Below are positions 28,101-34,232 of a stretch of 64,000 nt of DNA, piece after piece. The stretch is taken from positions 1 through 64,000 of the forward strand of contig CAMBEL010000005.1 of the NCBI GenBank assembly GCA_945865605.1. The letters are read 5' to 3'. Every line of letters starts with the position of its first letter. The stretch's first letter is position 1. Origin of the DNA: Bifidobacterium breve. Lineage in GTDB: Bacteria > Actinomycetota > Acidimicrobiia > IMCC26256 > JAENVU01. The translations under genes and the position numbers were made by a program. A model generated the notes under the pieces. The model did not search any database. It had not been told where the DNA came from and saw nothing but the letters and a program-made list of their open reading frames with translations.

Positions 28101-28390
28101 CCTTCCGCAAGAACTAGAAGGTGGTCGCCAGGTGGATCAGCAATGCCGTTTGTGGAGCGGGCGCCGCTTCCGCGACCAAGCGTCAACTCCGCTCCGAAGA
28201 TGGTTGGCAACCCGAGTGGGCGAGCTGCCTCTGCAAAGCGGACTACGCCATAGAAGCCGTTGTGGTCGGTAACGGCAAGACCCGCTAAGCCGAGCCGGTG
28301 CGCTTCTTCGGCGAGTTCCTCGGGATGGCTAGCACCGTCAAGAAAAGAAAAGTTTGTATGGCAGTGCAACTCCGCATACATGGAACCCAT
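25148..28390 (-). CDS. dnaE2: Error-prone DNA polymerase III alpha subunit DnaE2
   Basis: 1080-aa C-family polymerase that acts with ImuA' and ImuB in damage-induced translesion synthesis. The N-terminal PHP domain is intact (YAELHCHTNFSFLDGASHPE, VTDHNGFYG). The polymerase aspartates are in GPPDIDLDIEHQRREEV, followed by QGRGSAANSAVCYALGI-type palm residues. A C-terminal OB domain (VEVAGVVTHRQQPETAKGTV) ends the protein. The length and lack of a long C-terminal tail fit DnaE2 rather than DnaE1. The start is ATG 28390 or the in-frame ATG at 28381. It has its own LexA box (28433-28448). Confidence 0.96.
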   Translation of the reverse strand: MGSMYAELHCHTNFSFLDGASHPEELAEEAHRLGLAGLAVTDHNGFYGVVRFAEAARPLGLPTIFGAELTLGRGSGARSTNGIADPPGDHLLVLAEGPRGYASLARAISEAQLRGEKGAPRFTLEDLIAVHASSTGNWFVLTGCRKAAVPRALQEHGPSAAMHELARLVQAFGRDRVLVELWDHGNPLDHHRNDVLARIAMNAGVEVIVTNNVHYATPDRHRLATALAAVRARRSLDEMDGWLPPTPFAHLRSADEQLHRFARYPGAVERTAEIAAACAFDLKVAVPNLPDYPVPDGHTDMSWLRELTRRGASVYYPVTHSQYEQAMRQIDHELGVVDELGFAGYFLLLHDIVEFCRTHDIYCQGRGSAANSAVCYALGITKADAVALGLLFERFLSPERDGPPDIDLDIEHQRREEVIQYIYARYGRDRAAQVANVITYRPRSALREMAKVAGLSPGHADAVTRWIDRWRTREKAFDDFREQTDAPHVPEIVLELADAVQDFPRHLGIHSGGMVMADRPLVECCPVEWARMEGRSVLQWDKDDCAAAGLVKFDLLGLGMLTMLHLAVDLIREHEGLEVDLATIPQEPEVYALLSAADTIGVFQVESRAQMATLPRLRPECFYDLVVEVALIRPGPIQGGSVHPYLRRRNGEEEVTYMHPLVEPCLRKTLGVPLFQEQLMQMAIDAAGFTPGEADQLRQAMGSKRSQARMERMHGRLMDGMAARGIPPESAEEIAHKLEAFASFGFPESHSVSFAYIVYSSAWVKLHHPAEFVCALLNAQPMGFYSTHTLVRDARRHGVEILGPCVEHSSRNCTLQPRPEEAGPIGRPLPGWHADPSIRAVRIGLRYVRGLSQALLDRIDAERAIEPFSGLEDFTRRAEAPVDALEALATAGAFACFGVDRRSGLWAAGALHEARPNTSAGAVAARLPGTAVGVVAPPLPGMTDVEETAADLWATGMAPGKHPTEFVRAELDARGVLTAAALRETAGRQVVEVAGVVTHRQQPETAKGTVFINLEDETGLINVICPPGVWKRYRKVARHAQALRIRGVLERHQGVINVIAHRIEVLPLALADILRSRDFR

Positions 28391-28432
28391 AAGTCGCCGC
28401 GCTCCTCCCCAAAACCTGGAGGCACGACACTA

Positions 28433-28448
28433 TCGAACATACGTTCGC
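28433..28448. promoter_or_regulatory. LexA (SOS) box of dnaE2
   Basis: TCGAACATACGTTCGC matches the actinobacterial/Gram-positive LexA consensus TCGAAC-N4-GTTCGA at 15 of 16 defined or free positions (the last base is C instead of A). It lies 43 bases upstream of the dnaE2 start, so dnaE2 is likely SOS-induced independently of imuA'-imuB. Confidence 0.85.
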
Positions 28449-28457
28449 CACACAACA

Positions 28458-28516
28458 AGGGCGATCTCGGCACGTTCGAGGCCCTTATAGGGCCCGAAAC
28501 GTGCCGAGATCGCCCT
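28458..28516. terminator. 59-nt near-perfect hairpin between imuB and dnaE2
   Basis: Arms 28458-28476 and 28498-28516 are perfectly complementary over 19 bases (AGGGCGATCTCGGCACGTT and its complement). Inside, GGCCC (28480-28484) pairs with GGGCC (28490-28494) around a TTATA loop. It begins 5 bases after the imuB stop and ends 10 bases before the dnaE2 LexA box. It is therefore probably the terminator of imuA'-imuB, although only a weak TTGTTGTGT tract follows on the minus strand. Confidence 0.8.
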
Positions 28517-28520
28517 CCTG

Positions 28521-30116
28521 TTAGTCATAGATGGCTTCTATTGCTGCTTGGCCTTGCTTGACCTTTACCAGGCATGCCATTTCTCCTACAGCCACCTGCC
28601 AGTACGTGCACCTTGATCGTGTTCGCCGGTCCCACCAGCGCACATCGTGGGCCCACGGCCCTGCCCACCCCGTGATCTCCCCACCCCCTCCCACAAGAAC
28701 TGCGCTACGCAACAGCGCGGGGGGTGCGCTTACCTCCCCGCGCCCCGAGACACTTACTTCCGCGCCCGTCACGTCGAGCAGCGTTGCTGGCACCGGCGGG
28801 TCAAACACGCGCGCTGGAGGTGGTCCGGGTACACCGCCCGGCCACGACGGGACCTCGGAATGTACCGGACCCACTACAGCCTCGATCGGCCTCAACGGTT
28901 CACGCGGTTCCCCCCATGGGACCCAACGCACCCTCTCGCCGGGGGTTCGTCCACCTTGAGGTACTGCCGTCACAACATTCTCCGGTCCGATAATTCCCTG
29001 TACCCGCGCCAGTACCCGCGCGCAACGATCGGCTCCGGCAGCATCACCTCCCCAAAACCCAAGCTGGCGACCGGTCGCAGGGATCACCTGTTCTGGCACG
29101 AGCCGCAACAACGTGAGCCCTCCGGTAAGTCCTCCCCTTGCCGTTGCGCGATCCCTCAAGCCATCGGTCAACCAGCCATCGAGTTGCCAACGCACACGTT
29201 CAGCGAGCATTGCAGCCGTCAATGCCCCCTCATGTCGCCAACCACGCGCAAGATGTTCGCCGTGTTCGGTCTCGGCCTCCACCACAACATGAGTACACGC
29301 GAGACCCATCGCTTCGAGCCTTCCGAGTAATCGGTCTGCAAGTACTTTCGCTGCGAACGCTGCCTCGTCCACACGCTCCGCGGGCGGGTCCAACTCACAG
29401 GTCTCCACCAGATCAGGAGGTGGAACGGTGAGCGATGGCGGATGTTCGTCTTCACCACGGGAGAGCCGATACATGCCGAGACCATGCGAGCCAAAACGCG
29501 CAAGCACCGATGGCACAGGTAGAGCCGCGAACGCCCCAAGAGTGCTTAGCCCCAAGCGGCACAACAAGGAACCCAACTCCTCATCTCCAAGCGTTCCGAC
29601 GGGCCACGGCGCGAGAAACTCTGAGGTCTCCCCCGGTACAACGATCACACCACGCCGAGCAGCGAGACGCGCAGCGAATATGCCATCCGCGATTCCAGCC
29701 CGCGCGTCCGGCACCCCCGCGACACGCGCCACCTCGATGATGCGTTCTACAAGTTTCTCATCGCCTCCGAAGTAGCGCGAAGGCCCCCGCGTCGGAAACG
29801 ACAGCATCCCTGGGCGCTCCAACACGAGCCGCGGTGCAAGATCTTCGACCGCGCGCGCTACCGGTTCAAACATGCGCGTATCTCCGGATAGATCAACCTC
29901 GAGCACTGTGATACCAGGAGCAAGTGTCTCCGCTTCACGGCGGCGCATACCAATAACCACATCTTGTGCACGAGCTTCGGCAGAACATGCGAAGACGCGA
30001 CTCCGTTCCAGAACAGCAATAGGCGCATCATCGGGTGCATCGCCGCGACGGCGCGCCGCTACTACCGGCCAGTCAGGACACCACAAACACAAAGTGCGCG
30101 CAGTCTCCACTATCAA
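28521..30116 (-). CDS. imuB: ImuB, catalytically inactive Y-family polymerase-like mutasome adaptor
   Basis: 531-aa DinB-related protein that recruits DnaE2 to the sliding clamp in the SOS mutasome. The N-terminal Y-family region begins TARTLCLWCPDWPVVAARRR, where the catalytic acidic residues of active Y-polymerases are absent. PSRYFGGDEKLVERI and the little-finger region follow. QLGFWG at residues 351-356 is a close match to the beta-clamp-binding motif QLPLWG of mycobacterial ImuB. About 175 residues of C-terminal extension follow. The start overlaps the imuA' stop by four bases (ATGA). Confidence 0.93.
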   Translation of the reverse strand: MIVETARTLCLWCPDWPVVAARRRGDAPDDAPIAVLERSRVFACSAEARAQDVVIGMRRREAETLAPGITVLEVDLSGDTRMFEPVARAVEDLAPRLVLERPGMLSFPTRGPSRYFGGDEKLVERIIEVARVAGVPDARAGIADGIFAARLAARRGVIVVPGETSEFLAPWPVGTLGDEELGSLLCRLGLSTLGAFAALPVPSVLARFGSHGLGMYRLSRGEDEHPPSLTVPPPDLVETCELDPPAERVDEAAFAAKVLADRLLGRLEAMGLACTHVVVEAETEHGEHLARGWRHEGALTAAMLAERVRWQLDGWLTDGLRDRATARGGLTGGLTLLRLVPEQVIPATGRQLGFWGGDAAGADRCARVLARVQGIIGPENVVTAVPQGGRTPGERVRWVPWGEPREPLRPIEAVVGPVHSEVPSWPGGVPGPPPARVFDPPVPATLLDVTGAEVSVSGRGEVSAPPALLRSAVLVGGGGEITGWAGPWAHDVRWWDRRTRSRCTYWQVAVGEMACLVKVKQGQAAIEAIYD

Positions 30117-30784
30117 CTTGCTAAGGACACGAGCCCATGAAGCGGTGCACCACTTCCCTCAACCCGGACCGAAAGGTTGCGCGACGTGAGTATGCCGTCG
30201 CCCATACGGAATCCATTCCACTCGCCACCTTCTGCATGAATGCGCAAAGCGGCCGCGGCTGGCCACTCGCCCAACGTCACTAGTACCGCACCTCGTTCTC
30301 GTGCGCGAGAAACCAACCGACGAGCATCGGCGGCACGCACCCCGCGTGGTACCTCCACCAACACAACAGTTATTGCATCGAGCAACGCTGCCGCAACAAC
30401 CGCCCATCGATCTAGCGGTACATCGCGCACAACTGCGAAGCGCGTGAGATCAACACCGGCCGCCGACGCAGCAAGCGCACCCAGAGTGTGGTCAGGGCAA
30501 AGAGCACCGGCCCACTCCCCCGCCGCGCTCGCCGCAGCAACCAATCCAAACGCGAGTGTTGTAGCTCCTCCCCCTGGCACGCCGGTAACAGCCACCACCA
30601 TCCCGCGCCGAAGTTCGGGGACTAGCGCGCCTAACGGACCAGGTACCGGAAGAAGACGGTCCTTGGCAAGCAGCAGCGGAGCACCGACACGCGCAACCTC
30701 ATATAGGCGCGCACGTGCCTCGGGATCACGCAGCGGAATAACTGCATCACCCGGAACCGAATCCGTAGGGGAAGAAGAGGCCAT
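30113..30784 (-). CDS. imuA': ImuA' (RecA-like SOS mutasome accessory protein)
   Basis: 223-aa RecA-like protein, encoded immediately before imuB as in mycobacteria. The Walker A-like loop reads TGVPGGGATTLA and lacks the usual lysine, so classical ATPase activity is doubtful. A hydrophobic Walker B-like strand is ITVVLVEVPRG. The family pairing with ImuB and the LexA box 19 bases upstream make the assignment firm. I prefer the ATG at 30784 to a GTG two codons earlier because GAGG lies five bases before it. The role is to stabilise or load the ImuB-DnaE2 complex. Confidence 0.88.
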   Translation of the reverse strand: MASSSPTDSVPGDAVIPLRDPEARARLYEVARVGAPLLLAKDRLLPVPGPLGALVPELRRGMVVAVTGVPGGGATTLAFGLVAAASAAGEWAGALCPDHTLGALAASAAGVDLTRFAVVRDVPLDRWAVVAAALLDAITVVLVEVPRGVRAADARRLVSRARERGAVLVTLGEWPAAAALRIHAEGGEWNGFRMGDGILTSRNLSVRVEGSGAPLHGLVSLAS

Positions 30785-30802
30785 ATCCACCTCAACACCT
30801 TA

Positions 30803-30818
30803 TCGAACACATGTTCGA
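30803..30818. promoter_or_regulatory. LexA (SOS) box of imuA'-imuB
   Basis: TCGAACACATGTTCGA is a perfect 16-base palindrome and an exact match to the TCGAAC-N4-GTTCGA LexA consensus. It sits 19 bases upstream of the imuA' start and downstream of the Nfu-like gene stop (30875), so it controls the imuA'-imuB operon. Confidence 0.93.
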
Positions 30819-30874
30819 TGTTGCTAGTCCTTACCCACGGGCGCGGATCAGCGGAATCGCCCTACCGCACCGGA

Positions 30875-31234
30875 CTATGCGATGGGTGAAACCTCGGGCG
30901 CTTCTACACCTCGGGCCTCGAACGACCAGCCAGCATCATCTCCGTAGTACTCAAAAAGATGCTCAATTAGGTAAGTGGCCTTCGCCTCGAGTTCACCCCA
31001 CTGCTCGGAAGCGGCCTCAACGGTTACGGAGTTGGAATACACCGTTACGGTCGTAGCCCCCGCCTCGAGCAGGCGAGCAGCAAGCACATCTGGTGGGCGG
31101 CCGCCACGTGCCTGGGCATCTTCTACCGAGCTGTATCGCTCAGTAGCCATACCCGTCAAAGATCGGTTTAGGTCATAAAGGCGAGTCGTAGGCGATGCCC
31201 CTGTACGCGCCGTAACTGTGATCGGCTGTCCCAT
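30875..31234 (-). CDS. Small protein resembling the Nfu N-terminal domain
   Basis: 119 aa, cytosolic. The order ITVTARTGASPTTRLYDLN, RYSSVEDAQ, LAARLLEAGATTVTVYSNSV and WGELEAKATYLIEHLFEYYG follows the Nfu N-terminal (scaffold) domain pattern: a beta-strand start with an N/T-P-x-x-R/K-like turn, a short helix 'SAEEA', a 'LA-x-x-LF-x-I-x-GV' helix and strand, and a final W-x-x-L-K helix. No C-terminal NifU C-x-x-C domain follows, so iron-sulfur assembly is only a suggestion. It is upstream of imuA' but separated by a LexA box. Confidence 0.6.
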   Translation of the reverse strand: MGQPITVTARTGASPTTRLYDLNRSLTGMATERYSSVEDAQARGGRPPDVLAARLLEAGATTVTVYSNSVTVEAASEQWGELEAKATYLIEHLFEYYGDDAGWSFEARGVEAPEVSPIA

Positions 31235-31291
31235 GCGCCTGAGACTAATTGCTCGCGCTGACGGAAATCGTTTCAGCGAAGACGGCGGCCC

Positions 31292-31954
31292 TCAGAACAA
31301 CCGCCCGGGTGCTGGCTCAATTCCGCCCCACGCCAGGTCATCCATGAAAGACCATGACCGGCGGTGGATCGTTGTCGGTCCCCATGCAGACAATGCTGCC
31401 CTATGAACCGGAGCCGGGTATCCCTTGTTCGACTCGAACCCGAACGCAGGGAAGTTCTCGGCCTCATCTCTCATCAACGCATCGCGGGTCACCTTGGCGA
31501 CACAACTCGCCGCCGCTACCGAAAGCGATGTCGCGTCTCCCTTGACCACCGTCGTCACGCGCGAACCCATACGCAAATAATCATGATTACCGTCGAGAAT
31601 TACGCGGTCCGGTTCATACCCGCGATCGGCAAGCGCGGCGAGTGCGCGCATCGCGGCCAAGCGAAGAGCCGCTGTCATCCCAAGCGCATCGCACTCGTCA
31701 TGACTTGCATGTCCTATCGCGAATGCTTCTGCCCAACCGCTAACCGCAGCAGCTGCTTGTTCGCGCTTCACGGGAGTAAGCATCTTCGAGTCGCGCACGC
31801 CAGCCAGGTGTTCCGAGCCCGGAATAACTGCTGCGACCGTTACTGGCCCAGCCCATGCGCCGCGTCCAACCTCGTCGATCCCGCATACAAGGCGGTCTCC
31901 GTCTCTTATGCATTGACGCTCGAGCCGCAGCGTGGGACTCGTTGTCGCCGTCAC
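31292..31954 (-). CDS. rnhB: Ribonuclease HII
   Basis: 220-aa enzyme that removes ribonucleotides from DNA:RNA hybrids. The catalytic GIDEVGRG-A-WAGPV motif (Asp27, Glu28) is followed by VRDSKMLTPVKRE, the VILDGNHDYL Asp and the GYPAPVHRAAL C-terminal substrate loop. I start at the GTG 31952-31954, since a longer frame would overlap the HAD gene upstream. The stop is followed by a 57-base gap to the Nfu-like gene. Confidence 0.95.
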   Translation of the reverse strand: MTATTSPTLRLERQCIRDGDRLVCGIDEVGRGAWAGPVTVAAVIPGSEHLAGVRDSKMLTPVKREQAAAAVSGWAEAFAIGHASHDECDALGMTAALRLAAMRALAALADRGYEPDRVILDGNHDYLRMGSRVTTVVKGDATSLSVAAASCVAKVTRDALMRDEAENFPAFGFESNKGYPAPVHRAALSAWGPTTIHRRSWSFMDDLAWGGIEPAPGRLF

Positions 31955-31997
31955 GGGACCTGACCGTAGCCCCACTATCAACGATCGCGCAGGATGC

Positions 31998-32648
31998 CTA
32001 CAACGGCACCGACAGCAATGCCGAACGCACATCGGCGAGCGTGTCGAATCTCTGGTGTTCTACGCCGTTCATCGTGCACCATTCAGAAAGTGAACTCTTC
32101 GCGAACACGACGTCAGCGAGCAACGCTGCTTTGCGATCGCTCGTTCCGTCACCGACTACAACAGTTGTACGCCCACGCCGCAACGCGTCCTTCACCGGCG
32201 CCTGCTTGCACGTTCCACAACTTGAACAAGCACAGCAGCGATCTTCGTTCGGAAAACTCAGCGAGCCACTTTCCCAGTCGACTGCATTCGTCAAGACGGG
32301 AACGCTTAAGTGCGCACACGCATCTTGGGCGTAGAACCCAAACCCATCCGAGAGCACGGTCACCTCGGCGTGCGCTGACACCAGGCCCTCTACCAATTCA
32401 TCGAGTCCAGGGTCGATTGCAACCTCGTGTGCGACTGACCGCAACAGGTCGGCATCGTGGGGCAACAAGTCCCACTCATCAAGCAGGCATATCCGACTCC
32501 CAATTCCTCCGGCGTCGTACTCGGCATCAATCGCCTTCCACCCGGGTTTACCAAGCCTTTCAAGCAAGTGAACCCCAACGTCGGCGCGGCTAATCGTCCC
32601 GTCGAAGTCGAGGAATACCGAAGTATTCGCGAGATCGAGAGTGGGCAC
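31998..32648 (-). CDS. HAD-IB phosphatase (MtnX/PHOSPHO-like)
   Basis: 216-aa HAD hydrolase. Motif I is VFLDFDGTISRAD (Asp14, Asp16), motif II is VTVLSDGFGFYA, and motif III/IV is TTVVVGDGTSDRKAALLAD. A cysteine cluster (CCACSSCGTCKQ) precedes motif III, a feature of the MtnX/PHOSPHO-like subgroup. The substrate is unknown; phosphoserine or a small phosphomonoester are candidates. The start is the GTG at 32646-32648, with the Tat phosphoesterase starting divergently 52 bases away. It lies 43 bases upstream of rnhB and is probably co-transcribed with it. Confidence 0.85.
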   Translation of the reverse strand: MPTLDLANTSVFLDFDGTISRADVGVHLLERLGKPGWKAIDAEYDAGGIGSRICLLDEWDLLPHDADLLRSVAHEVAIDPGLDELVEGLVSAHAEVTVLSDGFGFYAQDACAHLSVPVLTNAVDWESGSLSFPNEDRCCACSSCGTCKQAPVKDALRRGRTTVVVGDGTSDRKAALLADVVFAKSSLSEWCTMNGVEHQRFDTLADVRSALLSVPL

Positions 32649-32700
32649 TCGGCCAGGGTATCGGCCGTGGCCCGTGACTAATTGGTTGGAATCGGTCACA

Positions 32701-34164
32701 ATGAGTGCCGGCAAGGCGGCGAATGTAGTGATTGATAGACGCAAGTTCATAAAGAACGCAGCGATCGCCGGTGGAGCCCTGGCTGGTGCGACCGCGCTGT
32801 CGGGATGTCGCGGCCTCTATCCGACTGGGTTCCAGCCCGGCTCATCGCTGATCGACGGACTCGCATCGGATTGCGGCATCGACACCGTTGTTGTCGTCAT
32901 GATGGAGAACCGCTCGTTCGACCACTGGCTCGGTTGGCTTGCCACCCACGAGAACTACCTGGAGCAAGGACGCAGTCGGTACGGCGCGGGGTTTGGCATT
33001 GACGGCAACCAGCACCAGACATACACCGGTCCCACTGGCCTCGTAGACACTGCGTACCTACCCAACTGGGACAAGACGACGGATCCGTGGCGCGGTTGCG
33101 GGTTCGGAGACCCCGGACATTCTTGGACCGCAGGGCGCGCCCAACGCGATGGCGGGTTCCTCGCGACAGGTGCGAACAACTCCGAGTTCGCGCTCGGTTA
33201 CTACGGCGCAAGTGATCTGCCGTTCAGCTCCCGCCTCGCGAAACGTTTCACAACATTCGACGGATATCACTGCTCCATTCTTGGCCCCACATATCCAAAC
33301 CGCGAGTACCTCAACGCAGCACAATCTGGCGGCATCAAGAACAACTATCTTCCATTAGCCGAGGGCGGCTTCCTATGGGAAACCATCTGGGACCGGTTCG
33401 CAGCTGCGGGAGTACCGGCTCGCTCCTATTACTCAGATTTACCCGTACTTGCTTTGTGGGGCAATCGCTTGATGCCATATGTCTCCCAAATCAGTAACTA
33501 CTTCACAGATTGTGCGTCAGGCTCTCTCCCCAACGTTGTTTTCGTAGACCCCGCTTTCGTCGGTGACAATCGCAACGATGACCATCCGTTGGCCGACATT
33601 TGCGCTGGCCAGGGATTCCTGCGAGACGTATTTCAGGCCTTCGCAAAGTCAAACCACTGGGAGCGCGGCCTCTTTGTCGCTACCTACGACGAATGGGGAG
33701 GCTTCTTTGATCACGCCGCACCACCCCACCTACCGGACGACCGCACGAATGCTATCGATGCCGAAGACTTCTCCCAGGCTGGATTTCGCGTCCCAACTGT
33801 CATGGCTTCGCCGTTCGCGCGCCCCGGTTTTGTAGACAGCCGAACATACGACCACACATCGGTGTTGCGCTTCCTCGAATGGCGTTTTCTCGGAGCGCCG
33901 CCAGAAGGACCTGGGGCAGAGGGCGACAATTGGTTCCTCACACAACGTGATCGCTACGCGAACAACCTGGGTGCGAGTCTCATGGCCGAGTCCTTCTCCC
34001 CTGACATTTGGTTCGATCCAGCCTCGCTCGAGGTGGGCACACCATCACCTGTTTGTGCACCCATCGCCCCGACGCCTGGCATCGCAGCCGCGAACTTTGG
34101 GCCGCTAGACAACGCGTTCGACGAGGACAAGTGGGCGCTCTACCTCGACACGCTCAACTTCTAG
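32701..34164 (+). CDS. Tat-exported phosphoesterase (phospholipase C/acid phosphatase family)
   Basis: 487-aa secreted enzyme of the phosphoesterase family (PF04185-like). The N-terminus has a twin-arginine signal, DRRKFIKNAAIAGGALAGA, ending in a lipobox-like TALSGC, so it is probably a Tat-exported lipoprotein. The catalytic start is VVVVMMENRSFDHWLGWL. The later segment HWERGLFVATYDEWGGFFDH carries the second metal site. The ATG at 32701 is chosen because the signal peptide starts here. The likely role is extracellular phosphate or phospholipid scavenging. Confidence 0.9.
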   Translation: MSAGKAANVVIDRRKFIKNAAIAGGALAGATALSGCRGLYPTGFQPGSSLIDGLASDCGIDTVVVVMMENRSFDHWLGWLATHENYLEQGRSRYGAGFGIDGNQHQTYTGPTGLVDTAYLPNWDKTTDPWRGCGFGDPGHSWTAGRAQRDGGFLATGANNSEFALGYYGASDLPFSSRLAKRFTTFDGYHCSILGPTYPNREYLNAAQSGGIKNNYLPLAEGGFLWETIWDRFAAAGVPARSYYSDLPVLALWGNRLMPYVSQISNYFTDCASGSLPNVVFVDPAFVGDNRNDDHPLADICAGQGFLRDVFQAFAKSNHWERGLFVATYDEWGGFFDHAAPPHLPDDRTNAIDAEDFSQAGFRVPTVMASPFARPGFVDSRTYDHTSVLRFLEWRFLGAPPEGPGAEGDNWFLTQRDRYANNLGASLMAESFSPDIWFDPASLEVGTPSPVCAPIAPTPGIAAANFGPLDNAFDEDKWALYLDTLNF

Positions 34165-34232
34165 AACAACGTCGCGCACATGATTGCAACCTGACAGCCG
34201 GTCCACATATCAACCGCTCTAGGCTGCGCCCG

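Noticed and set aside
28647-29330. 227-codon plus-strand frame opposite imuB
   Set aside because: It is antisense to an unmistakable ImuB frame, has arginine- and proline-rich composition and no family features.
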